41,638 bases of DNA, from the NCBI GenBank assembly GCA_025352375.1, contig JANXTL010000281.1, positions 1 through 41,638 of the forward strand, read 5' to 3'. Source of the stretch: Acetobacteraceae bacterium (GTDB lineage Bacteria > Pseudomonadota > Alphaproteobacteria > Acetobacterales > Acetobacteraceae). Made by a program: the position numbers and the translations under genes. Position 1 is the first letter of the stretch. The number at the start of each line of letters is the position of its first letter. The notes beneath the pieces are model-generated. The model saw nothing but the letters and a program-made list of their open reading frames with translations. It was not told the DNA's origin and made no database searches. Shown here piece after piece: positions 33,263 to 41,158 of this stretch.

Positions 33263-34632
33263 CAAAAGACCAGCGTGGCCCGCATGCCGGCGACCAACGC
33301 ATTTTTCAGCGGCGTATTCGTCGCGTTCGGCAAACCCGCGCCGGGATTGATGACGCATTGCAAGTCGGGTTGCAGGGTCAGGCCCGGCATGACCCAGTAT
33401 TGGTAGGTCAACTCCACCACCGTCTCATGCCCCCGAAATGCGGAGGTCGCGGCACCATAACGCACCAGATCGCCACCCAACGCCCGCTGCGCACTGCTCA
33501 GATTGGTATAGGCGAAGGCCAGGCCGGCGACATCCTTCTCCCGCCCCTCGAACGGCCCGGTCCACGCCACCCCGCCTTCCATGAAGAAGCTGGAGAAATT
33601 GCGGTCGTCCGGCGCCGCCATCGCCAAAGCGAACACGTTAATTCCCCGGTCCTTGTCGCCGGCAGGGCGCCAGACGGTCTGGTCGATAGACACGTAGATC
33701 CCCCGATTGCCTCGCAGCTGTCGCGGTATCCCGTTGCTCCCCGGGCTGGCGAGCGACTGGCCAGTGGTATCGCGGACCGGGTCGTTGAATTGGCCGGAGT
33801 GGTACCAACCGCCCAGCTTGTAGGTCCCCGGGCGCCCATCCGCGCCATCCGAACCCGCGGTATACGTAAGCTCAAGGAAGGTCAGCACGCCGTCGCGCAG
33901 GCGGAACGCGGTCCCCGTGCGGTCGCGCAGTTGCGGGTCGCCGAACCCCGGCCCCGCCGGGTCGCCGTCGAACGCCGCCCCGGTAACAGTGAACCGATCG
34001 TTCAGCTTGTAATGCAGTCGCACCATCAGTGCCGCCAGCGGATAACTCGGTGCCCCGGATGGGAGGTTCAACGCCATGAGCGCAGGGAAGCCAAAGCTGG
34101 AATTGATAAAGGTGCCAGCGGATTTCACGACCATCAGTTCGTCGGCGGCGCTCTCCTGACCAATGCGAACGGTCAGATCGCCGCCCAGCAGCGACTGTTC
34201 GATCCACAACCCGTAAAGCTTGGTAGAACGCGTTGCCTCAGTATTGGTGATGGTCTGGAGGTTGCCGACCAAATTCGCCGTCGGGCCGCGACCGTGGATC
34301 TGCAACAGGCTGACGTAAACCGACGTTCCGTTCAAACCACCGATGTTGTCCACCTTCAGGCTCGCCGTGGTCAGACCATCGTACGTCGCCCCGCGCCGGA
34401 GGCCGCCGCGCAGATTTCCGAAAACCTCGCTTTGCTCCTGCACGCAGAACGTGATGCCGTACTGGGACGCGATCGTGTCCCGCCGCCCGCCCCAATTTCC
34501 GGTCAACGTGTCGTCGGCAGACGCACAAGGCGCCGGCAAAGCAATCGCGGCCGCCGGCTCCGCTCGGGCAGCGGGCGAAAGCCACAGCCCGAGAAACCCC
34601 GCGAAGATGGAAATCGATCCAACTCTGGTCAT
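33262..34632 (-). CDS. OprB-like carbohydrate porin
   Basis: This 456-residue outer-membrane beta-barrel protein has a signal peptide (MTRVGSISIFAGFLGLWLSPAARA). It begins its mature part with LTGNWGGRRDTIASQYGI, a hallmark of the OprB/COG3659 family. Alternating amphipathic strands and the terminal aromatic residue (MRATLVF) fit a barrel inserted by BamA. ATG 34632 is preceded by AAGGCGG; ATG 34647 is the alternative. It probably admits sugars or small solutes. It is divergent from the carbonic anhydrase gene. Confidence 0.93.
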   Translation of the reverse strand: MTRVGSISIFAGFLGLWLSPAARAEPAAAIALPAPCASADDTLTGNWGGRRDTIASQYGITFCVQEQSEVFGNLRGGLRRGATYDGLTTASLKVDNIGGLNGTSVYVSLLQIHGRGPTANLVGNLQTITNTEATRSTKLYGLWIEQSLLGGDLTVRIGQESAADELMVVKSAGTFINSSFGFPALMALNLPSGAPSYPLAALMVRLHYKLNDRFTVTGAAFDGDPAGPGFGDPQLRDRTGTAFRLRDGVLTFLELTYTAGSDGADGRPGTYKLGGWYHSGQFNDPVRDTTGQSLASPGSNGIPRQLRGNRGIYVSIDQTVWRPAGDKDRGINVFALAMAAPDDRNFSSFFMEGGVAWTGPFEGREKDVAGLAFAYTNLSSAQRALGGDLVRYGAATSAFRGHETVVELTYQYWVMPGLTLQPDLQCVINPGAGLPNATNTPLKNALVAGMRATLVF

Positions 34633-34771
34633 GCCGTCCGCCTTCATGGTTGCGCGATCCATCGGATAGGCGATCCGACCCACGTTGACGAGACGTTGGG
34701 ACCGATATTGTGGTGCTGCACCGCACAACCGGCGTTATGCTACGTACGTTCGCACAGCCACCGGGAGAGTC

Positions 34772-35368
34772 ATGGAACACCTGCTTGAAGGATACCGCCG
34801 GTTTCGGACCCAAATCTGGCCAGCAGAACGCGCCCGCTATGAAGCACTCGCCAAATGGGGCCAGCAACCGGACACGCTGATCGTCGCGTGCTCCGACTCG
34901 CGCGTCGATCCGCAGACGGTGTTCGGCGCCGTGCCGGGGGAGATGTTCGTCGTCCGCAACGTCGCCGCGCTGGTGCCGGCGTACCAGCCGGATGCCGGCT
35001 ATCACGGCACCAGCGCCGCACTGGAATTCGGCGTCCGCGTGCTGAAGGTTCAGCGCATCGTGGTGCTCGGCCACGCCCAATGCGGCGGCGTGCGCGCGAT
35101 GGTGGAGGGCGCCCCGTTGGAAGCCCGCGATTTCGTGCAGCCCTGGGTCTCGATGGCCAAATCGGCCTTGGACGATATGCCGAGGACCGGGGACATTCTG
35201 ACCCAAGCGGAGACTGCGGTGGTGCGCCTGTCGTTGGGAAATCTGATGACCTTTCCCTGGATCCAGGACGCCGTGGCCGATGGGACGCTGGCGTTGCATG
35301 GGTTCCGGTTCGATATACATACGGGGGTGTTGACGCACCTTGAGAACGGCGTGTTGGTACCGGTTTAA
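34772..35368 (+). CDS. Beta-carbonic anhydrase
   Basis: The 198-residue zinc enzyme interconverts CO2 and bicarbonate. Zinc ligands are Cys40 (with the Asp42-Arg44 dyad in ACSDSRVDP), His101 and Cys104 (VLGHAQCGG). ATG 34772 follows GGGAGAG. The segment GEMFVVRNVAALVP is the conserved second strand. It is followed at 23 nt by zwf on the same strand, so the two may be one transcript, supplying bicarbonate alongside sugar metabolism. Confidence 0.95.
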   Translation: MEHLLEGYRRFRTQIWPAERARYEALAKWGQQPDTLIVACSDSRVDPQTVFGAVPGEMFVVRNVAALVPAYQPDAGYHGTSAALEFGVRVLKVQRIVVLGHAQCGGVRAMVEGAPLEARDFVQPWVSMAKSALDDMPRTGDILTQAETAVVRLSLGNLMTFPWIQDAVADGTLALHGFRFDIHTGVLTHLENGVLVPV

Positions 35369-35391
35369 GAACAACCATCAGGCGGACTCCC

Positions 35392-36867
35392 ATGGCCAAA
35401 ATCATCCCCGTCCCTGTGTTCGACGGCGTCGTGTTCGGTGCGACCGGTGATTTGACGCTACGAAAACTGCTGCCGGCCCTCTATTACCGGTTCCGGGACG
35501 GCCAAATGCCCGAGGGCTCGCGCATCGTCGGCACCGCCCGATCGGCCCTAAGCGACGATGGCTACCGCGCCAAGGCCCAAGAAGCGTTGGAGGCGCACAT
35601 CCTTCACGACGACCTCGATTCCTCCGTGCTGCGACGGTTCCTGGCCAGCCTGCATTACGTCGCGATCGACGCATCTGCCGACAACGCCAATTGGGGCGGG
35701 CTGACCGAGCTGCTGGATCCCGAACGCATCCGGGTCTTCTATCTCGCCACCGCCCCGGCGTTGTACGGCCCGACCTGCCGCAACCTCGCCGCTGCCGGGC
35801 TGGTCACGCCCCGATCCCGCGTCGTGCTGGAAAAACCGATCGGCCACGATTTGGCATCCTCGCAAGAGATCAACGACAGCGTGGGCGCGGTGTTCACCGA
35901 GGCGCAGACCTACCGGATCGACCATTTCCTTGGCAAAGAAACCGTTCAGAACCTGCTCGCGCTCCGCTTCGCCAATACGATTTTCGAGCGGCTTTGGACC
36001 TCCGACGTGATCGATCACGTGCAGATCACCGTGGCCGAAACTGTCGGGGTCGAGGGGCGGGCCGGCTACTACGATACCTCCGGCGCGATGCGCGACATGG
36101 TGCAGAACCATCTTTTGCAACTGCTGTGCCTGATCGCGATGGAGCCACCGGTGACCCTGAACGCCGATCGGGTACGCGACGAGAAACTGAAGGTGCTGCG
36201 GGCTTTGCGCCCGATCCCGCCGCATCGGATCGGGGCGGAGACGGTGCGTGGCCAGTACGGCGCTGGCGCGGTGAACGGCAAGCCGGTTCCGGCCTATCGA
36301 GACGACCTCGGCGCCAGAGAGCCCAGCACCACCGAAACCTTCGTCGCTCTGAAAATCGAGGTCCGCACCTGGCGCTGGGCCAACGTGCCGTTCTACCTGC
36401 GCACCGGCAAGCGCATGCCGCGCAAAATTTCCGAAATTGTGGTGCAGTTCAAGGACCAGCCCTTCTCGCTGTTTCCAGACTCGGCCGGGCAACGCCAGCC
36501 CAACCGGCTCGTCATCCGCTTGCAGCCCGAGGAAGGCATTCGCCTTGAGGTGATGACCAAGGATCCCGGTCCTGGCGGGCTGCGCCTTTCCCCCACCGTC
36601 CTGGATATCCGCTTCGACACCGCCTACGGCATGCGCTTTCCCGATGCTTACGAACGCCTGCTGATGGACACCGTGCGCGGGGATGCCACCCTGTTCATGC
36701 GCCGCGATGAGGTGGAAGCCGCGTGGACCTGGGTGGAACCGATTCTCGAAGCCTGGGTCGCCGCACCGGAACCGCCCCGCCCTTACGCGGCCGGCAGTTG
36801 GGGTCCCACCGCGTCGATCGCCTTGATTGAACGGGACGGGCGCACCTGGAACGAAGATGTTGCCTAA
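35392..36867 (+). CDS. zwf: Glucose-6-phosphate dehydrogenase
   Basis: This 491-residue enzyme oxidises glucose 6-phosphate to 6-phosphogluconolactone and feeds the Entner-Doudoroff and pentose phosphate routes. The coenzyme loop is VVFGATGDLTLRKLLP (14-29). The substrate motif RIDHFLGKE starts at Arg175, and His240 in MVQNHLLQLL is the catalytic base. Length and the GYYD..GAMRDM segment match the family. pgl and edd, which often follow zwf, are absent. A hairpin lies 10 nt behind the stop. Confidence 0.97.
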   Translation: MAKIIPVPVFDGVVFGATGDLTLRKLLPALYYRFRDGQMPEGSRIVGTARSALSDDGYRAKAQEALEAHILHDDLDSSVLRRFLASLHYVAIDASADNANWGGLTELLDPERIRVFYLATAPALYGPTCRNLAAAGLVTPRSRVVLEKPIGHDLASSQEINDSVGAVFTEAQTYRIDHFLGKETVQNLLALRFANTIFERLWTSDVIDHVQITVAETVGVEGRAGYYDTSGAMRDMVQNHLLQLLCLIAMEPPVTLNADRVRDEKLKVLRALRPIPPHRIGAETVRGQYGAGAVNGKPVPAYRDDLGAREPSTTETFVALKIEVRTWRWANVPFYLRTGKRMPRKISEIVVQFKDQPFSLFPDSAGQRQPNRLVIRLQPEEGIRLEVMTKDPGPGGLRLSPTVLDIRFDTAYGMRFPDAYERLLMDTVRGDATLFMRRDEVEAAWTWVEPILEAWVAAPEPPRPYAAGSWGPTASIALIERDGRTWNEDVA

Positions 36868-36877
36868 ACAAGAAAAA

Positions 36878-36909
36878 AGCGACTCGGCCAAGGTTGTGGC
36901 CGAGCCGCT
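36878..36909. terminator. Hairpin after zwf
   Basis: CTCGGCCA and TGGCCGAG pair around an AGGTTG loop; the stem extends to 13 positions with one A-C mismatch. An A-tract (36873-36878) precedes it and no T-run follows, so on plus it is an atypical terminator, while on minus it would be followed by T6. It sits just behind zwf. Confidence 0.6.
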
Positions 36910-37043
36910 AAGGGTGGTCCGGGTTGACCGAGATCCTAAAAGATCCCACCAGCGGCGCATCTGTTGGGGAAACGCCTCCGGTAGTCCGACTTTGCGCCCG
37001 ACGACCCGAAAAAAAAGTGAGCTGGTTCACATTCCGGGGATAA

Positions 37044-37088
37044 AAATCGAATTTCCAAAATTTTTCGCGCGATTTGCTACGCTATAAA
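37044..37088 (+). promoter_or_regulatory. AT-rich promoter region of the nitroreductase gene
   Basis: An AT-rich island upstream of 37132 contains a TATAAA box at 37083-37088, 43 nt before the ATG. Inverted arms AAATCG (37044-37049) and CGATTT (37070-37075) flank the position where a -35 element would lie, which suggests regulator binding. No consensus -35 hexamer is visible. The remainder of the 36910-37131 gap shows nothing I can name. Confidence 0.4.
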
Positions 37089-37131
37089 CGCCCGGCGATG
37101 ATGGGGCTATCCAATTTTCCCGGAGTTCAGA

Positions 37132-38004
37132 ATGTCCGCCGTCCCCGAACGCGCCCCCGAATGTGCCCCCGAATGTGCCATCGACCACGACGCCGCCGCG
37201 GCGCTGCTGCATCGACGCAATCGTAATGAGGCGGTCGCCGCTCCGCCGCAATGGAACGGCACGCTCGCCTCCATTCTCGGTCACCGCTCCGTGCGCGGCT
37301 TCCTGCCCGACGCGATGCCCGAGGGTACGCTGGAACTGCTGATCGCGGCGGCGCAATCGGCGTCGACATCCTCGAACCTGCAAGTCTGGAGCGTCGTTGC
37401 GGTGCGCGATCCCGCACGCAAGGCGCGGATCGCGGATTTGGCGGGCGACCAGCAATTCATTCGCGACGCGCCGCTCATGCTGGTGTGGCTCGCCGATCTG
37501 AACCGCATCGACCAGATCGCGGCTGACCGGCAGACCCAGGTCGAAGCGACCCATTATACCGAGGCGTTCATCCTGGGCGTGGTCGACGCCACCCTGGCGG
37601 CGCAGACGGCGTTTGTCGCCGCCGAATCCATTGGCCTGGGGGCGGTTTATGTCGGTGCCGTACGCAACCACCCGGAAAAGATCGCCGCCGCGCTGAACTT
37701 GCCGCCCCATGTGTTCGCGGTGTTCGGCATGGCGGTCGGCTATCCCGACCCGGCCAGAGAAACCGGCATCAAGCCGCGTTTGCCGCAGGAGGTCGTGCTG
37801 CACCACGAACAGTACGATTCCGCCCTGAAGCGTGACGCCATCGAGCGTTACAACCACGTCGCCCGCGCGTTCATGAGCGAGCAAGGCATGCAGGAGCAAG
37901 ACTGGACCCTGCAAGCAACCAACCGCCTCAAGGATATCCCAGCCCTGCACGGGCGCGACCGGATGAAGGAAGCGCTGCTGAATTTGGGGTTCGAACTGCG
38001 GTAA
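37132..38004 (+). CDS. NfsA-like nitroreductase / flavin oxidoreductase
   Basis: This 290-residue FMN-dependent NAD(P)H oxidoreductase has the family start LASILGHRSVRGF and QSASTSSNLQVWSVVAV (FMN phosphate site). VEATHYTEAFILGVVDATLA lies in the middle, and AVFGMAVGYPD with its arginine partner is further on. The N-terminus is extended and contains an 11-bp direct repeat (CCCCGAATGTG twice at about 37156-37178) that encodes APECAPEC. The enzyme reduces nitro compounds or quinones. An AT-rich promoter with inverted arms precedes it. Confidence 0.93.
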   Translation: MSAVPERAPECAPECAIDHDAAAALLHRRNRNEAVAAPPQWNGTLASILGHRSVRGFLPDAMPEGTLELLIAAAQSASTSSNLQVWSVVAVRDPARKARIADLAGDQQFIRDAPLMLVWLADLNRIDQIAADRQTQVEATHYTEAFILGVVDATLAAQTAFVAAESIGLGAVYVGAVRNHPEKIAAALNLPPHVFAVFGMAVGYPDPARETGIKPRLPQEVVLHHEQYDSALKRDAIERYNHVARAFMSEQGMQEQDWTLQATNRLKDIPALHGRDRMKEALLNLGFELR

Positions 38005-38171
38005 GGCAATTGCGCCACCACACCGTTTGTCCAGCAGCACGGAATTTTATTGCACCTTAGCTTCGTCGGTGTCATATGATCGCCCACGATGCCGTCGGCC
38101 GAAGCGTCCGAATGGGACATATCGTGTCGAACCGAGGCGGAAAGGTTCACAAAGCGAAGAAGGAATACGAC

Positions 38172-39881
38172 ATGAGCGATACAGGTCACGGCAGTATCGG
38201 ATTGCGTCGGCAACCCTTTACCAAATTGCTGCCATCCCGCACGACGCGGTTCGGCGTCGCGGATATGCTCGCGCTGGCGAACCTCATGCAGGGCGAGGTC
38301 GATACGGTCAAAGACGGTGCCGATCCCGAGGAAAATCTCTGGGTTCCGGCCGGTTACACCTATTTCGGCCAGTTCATCGATCACGATCTGACCTTCGACA
38401 GCACATCGTCGCTGAACGTGGCGGATGTGCCGGATCTGGCTGACGAAAGCCGAATCCCCAGCAATTTGCGGACGCCGCGCTTCGACCTGGATTGCGTCTA
38501 TGGCGACGGGCCGGATGCGCAGCCGTTCATGTATGCTGACGATGGCGCCACCCTGCTCTATGGCGGGACCGGCCAGCCGACGCATCAGGCCAATCCCGAC
38601 GGAATGATCACCAGCGAAACGGCGTCGTGGGATTTGCTGCGCGCACCGAACGGGCGGGCTATCATCGGTGACAAGCGCAATGACGAGAACTCCATCGTCT
38701 GCCAAATTCAGCTGGGCTTCGTAAAGTATCACAATGCCGTGGTGCGACGTTTGAATGGCGTGGACGCCAAAGACTGGAACACGCCTTACAACCTGTTCGC
38801 GTCCGCCCAGAACGAGGTGCGCTGGACCTATCAGCGACTGGTAATCGAGGATTTCCTGCCGCGGATTGTCGCAGCCGACGTGCTGGCCGATCTGCGCGGC
38901 AAGACCGTCGAGGAGCGGAAGAACAGCTACGCGCTTTATACCGAGGACCTGCGCGCCAACCTGCCGCGCGAATTCGTGGCGGCGGCGTATCGCTTCGGCC
39001 ATTCGGGCGTGCGGACCGGCTACCGGCTGAATCGACACACGAAATTGTCGATCTTCCCCGCGAGCAACGATACCAATCAAGCCTCGGACAGCTTGCTGGG
39101 CTTCGATCCGCTCCCCAAGCATCATGTCATCGATAAATGGAGCCGGTTTTTCCCATTGACGGGCCCCGCGGGGGATATCCACATGACGGGCCGGGTCGCA
39201 GCCGACAATACCCCCCATCCGGCGCCGCACATGCAGTTCGCCTATAAGATCGATCCCACCCTGGTCGATCCGCTGGGCGTGCTGCCCCCAGGGGTCGCTG
39301 GTGGGGCGACTAAAGAGGTCAAAGATAAATTCGCCGAACAAACACCCAAGCTGGCGCTGCCGAACCCCGATCGGCCGTCGCTGGCGTTGCTGAACCTGAT
39401 GCGCGGCAACAGCTACGACCTGCCGACCGGCCAGGATGTGTTCGCGGCGTTGGCGGCGAAAGGGCTGAATCCAAGGCCGACACCGCCGAATCGGCTCGTC
39501 GTGCGAACCCCCGCCGGCGACAAAACCCCGCCGGGCGGCGGCAAAGCGGTGCCTCAATTCCAATGGACGCCCATCGACGGGGCGTTGCTGGATGCGACCC
39601 CGCTGTGGTTCTACATCCTCGCGGAAGCCCAGGCATCCATAGTCGATGCCATCAAGCCCGCCGATGACGGCAAATTCCCCGAAACCGTCTTGTTGAACGG
39701 CGCGGGTGCCCTGACGCAGCTCGGCTGGGTCGGCGGGCGCATCATCGCGGAGGTGTTCTACGGCATCCTCGATTCCGATAAAGACTCGCTCTTCAATGCC
39801 GAAAAGGCGATGGAGCACATCACCAGAATGCCCAACGGCGAGACGGTCGACCACGTGCGGCAGTTGCTCGAGTTCGGTTGA
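38172..39881 (+). CDS. Animal-type heme peroxidase
   Basis: This 569-residue protein belongs to the peroxidase-cyclooxygenase superfamily (bacterial peroxicin-like branch). Distal His71 lies in YFGQFIDHDLTFD, and proximal His277 in AAYRFGHSGVRTGYR; QIQLGFVKYHNAVV and TYQRLVIEDFLPRI are further family blocks. ATG 38172 follows AAGGA. No signal peptide is apparent, so it may be cytosolic or exported by another route. The reaction would be peroxide-dependent oxidation of halides or organics; the substrate is unknown. It is not part of an obvious operon. Confidence 0.94.
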   Translation: MSDTGHGSIGLRRQPFTKLLPSRTTRFGVADMLALANLMQGEVDTVKDGADPEENLWVPAGYTYFGQFIDHDLTFDSTSSLNVADVPDLADESRIPSNLRTPRFDLDCVYGDGPDAQPFMYADDGATLLYGGTGQPTHQANPDGMITSETASWDLLRAPNGRAIIGDKRNDENSIVCQIQLGFVKYHNAVVRRLNGVDAKDWNTPYNLFASAQNEVRWTYQRLVIEDFLPRIVAADVLADLRGKTVEERKNSYALYTEDLRANLPREFVAAAYRFGHSGVRTGYRLNRHTKLSIFPASNDTNQASDSLLGFDPLPKHHVIDKWSRFFPLTGPAGDIHMTGRVAADNTPHPAPHMQFAYKIDPTLVDPLGVLPPGVAGGATKEVKDKFAEQTPKLALPNPDRPSLALLNLMRGNSYDLPTGQDVFAALAAKGLNPRPTPPNRLVVRTPAGDKTPPGGGKAVPQFQWTPIDGALLDATPLWFYILAEAQASIVDAIKPADDGKFPETVLLNGAGALTQLGWVGGRIIAEVFYGILDSDKDSLFNAEKAMEHITRMPNGETVDHVRQLLEFG

Positions 39882-39892
39882 GCCGGCATTGG

Positions 39893-39918
39893 CCCCCGTC
39901 GCGTCCGCGAGGCGGGGG
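39893..39918. terminator. Hairpin between peroxidase gene and tRNA
   Basis: CCCCCG/CGGGGG and TCGCG/CGCGA pair with a two-base bulge in the gap between the peroxidase stop and the 3' end of the convergent tRNA gene. There is no T-run; it could act for both genes. Confidence 0.45.
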
Positions 39919-39919
39919 T

Positions 39920-39993
39920 TGGAGCGGGTGGAGGGAATCGAACCCTCGTGTGCAGCTTGGGAAGCTGCCGTTCTACCATTGAACTACACCCGC
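39920..39993 (-). tRNA. tRNA-Gly (anticodon CCC)
   Basis: On minus the cloverleaf is complete: acceptor GCGGGTG/CACCCGC, D arm with AGTTCAATGGTAGAAC, and anticodon stem GCAGC/GCTGC with loop TTCCCAA (anticodon CCC). The T arm is GAGGGTTCGATTCCCTC, the discriminator is T, and CCA is encoded. Confidence 0.96.
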
Positions 39994-40166
39994 GTGCCGT
40001 TCGAAGGCATGCCTTTAAACGACCCCGCCGCTCGGTGCAATCGGGACGAAAACCAAAGGGGAAACCAAGCTCCATTCGAGCGCAATCATCCAGGCCGACC
40101 CTGGGCCGGCCCCTCGCACGGGCTGGTCGACGCGGCGGTGATCGTGTCGTCCTTCAGCGGCTCAGG

Positions 40167-40727
40167 TCAGGCGGCGTTCCGTTCTTCCCAGTCGCGTTTG
40201 TTCATCGGTTCGGCTTTGGCGACCGGCGGCGCATCGGCCACCGAACGCGGGCGGTCGTGCGCCCTTTCGTCGCGGCGCCAGGCGCGGAGGCGGTCGTCCG
40301 GGGCCTCCGTCTCACGTTGCAAGGGGTGTTGTGGCGGAATCGGCGGTTGGGCCGGCTCCTCACGGTGCTTGGCCTCTTGCTTGAAAATATTCTGACCGCC
40401 CAGCTCGATGACCCCGGCCTGGCGGGACGCGCGGGAGAGCTGCGCGGCCAGACGCTGCACCTGGAACGCCTCGTAAAGCGACAGGGCGGGGTCCACGCCC
40501 AATGCGCTGGCATGCTCGCACACCTCGGCCAATAGCGCGGCCAGGGTTTGCGCATTCGCGTCGGGCATGGTGCCGCCGAAGCGCAGCCGCACCTCCCGCG
40601 CCAGCGCGATCACGGCGCGATAGAGGCGGAGCTGGTTGTCGAACGTCATCCCTGGGGTCAAAGCACGGCGGCACATGTTGCGCAGGAAGGCTTCGAGGTT
40701 GGTGGCGGCATGGGGGCAGGACGACAT
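40167..40727 (-). CDS. Uncharacterised helical protein with charged tail
   Basis: This 186-residue protein from ATG 40727 (MSSCPHAATNLEAFLRNMCR) is not one I recognise. The first 110 residues are helical and alanine/leucine-rich (YRAVIALAREVRLRFGG, ALSLYEAFQVQRLAAQLSRA). The last 65 are charged, Pro-rich and low in hydrophobics, likely disordered (HREEPAQPPIPPQHP, RAWRRDERAHDRPRS). It has no signal peptide or membrane helix. Good coding statistics and no competing frame support it. It stands alone between the tRNA gene and a palindromic repeat. Confidence 0.65.
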   Translation of the reverse strand: MSSCPHAATNLEAFLRNMCRRALTPGMTFDNQLRLYRAVIALAREVRLRFGGTMPDANAQTLAALLAEVCEHASALGVDPALSLYEAFQVQRLAAQLSRASRQAGVIELGGQNIFKQEAKHREEPAQPPIPPQHPLQRETEAPDDRLRAWRRDERAHDRPRSVADAPPVAKAEPMNKRDWEERNAA

Positions 40728-40950
40728 GGCGGCGGTGGCTCCGGCTGGGGATGTATAAAATAGGAAATTGTGCTGGTGAATGGCCCGTTTCAAGAGTGAA
40801 AAAAGGTTTATTTTCTGTGTCGGTTATCCGATACGCTGACCGTTGCGGTGCGATACCCTCGTCATGGCGGCGTATGCTTCAACTTTCAATGCTCCGGAAC
40901 CGTGCATCCCTTTGGATTGGCGGCATTGTGCCGTTCGCGATACCGCAAGT

Positions 40951-41110
40951 TTCCTCACGAAGGTCGCGAAGCAAGATGAAGCCACGAAGGGCCGCGAAGC
41001 GAGGTTGGCGCCGTCACAGGCCTCGGCCCACGCACCCGAGCGTGCGGACGGCCGGATGCGGGCCTTCGCGGCCCTTCGTGGCTTTGATTCTTTGTGTTCT
41101 TCGTGAGGAA
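40951..41110. repeat. Palindromic intergenic repeat (MITE-like)
   Basis: TTCCTCACGAAG (40951-40962) is inverted at 41099-41110, and a perfect 21-bp inverted pair lies inside (40979-40999 with 41064-41084, core GAAGGGCCGCGAAG). The whole 160 bp can fold into one long hairpin with a GC-rich loop region. Short frames through it are accidental. It fills most of the gap 40728-41158; the rest shows no gene. Confidence 0.82.
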
Positions 41111-41158
41111 CCTTGCCGACGTGCGATCCCCCCGAACCGATCGGAGGAGGCCCGAATG

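Noticed and set aside
35548-36960. Minus-strand open frame opposite zwf
   Set aside because: It is a shadow of a textbook glucose-6-phosphate dehydrogenase.
37848-39854. Minus-strand open frame of about 668 codons opposite the heme peroxidase
   Set aside because: The plus strand encodes a complete peroxidase with both heme histidines; the antisense frame is low-complexity and His/Arg-rich.
39920-39993. tRNA-Gly as an integration site for an island
   Set aside because: No integrase gene and no repeated tRNA 3' end are found on either side within the window.
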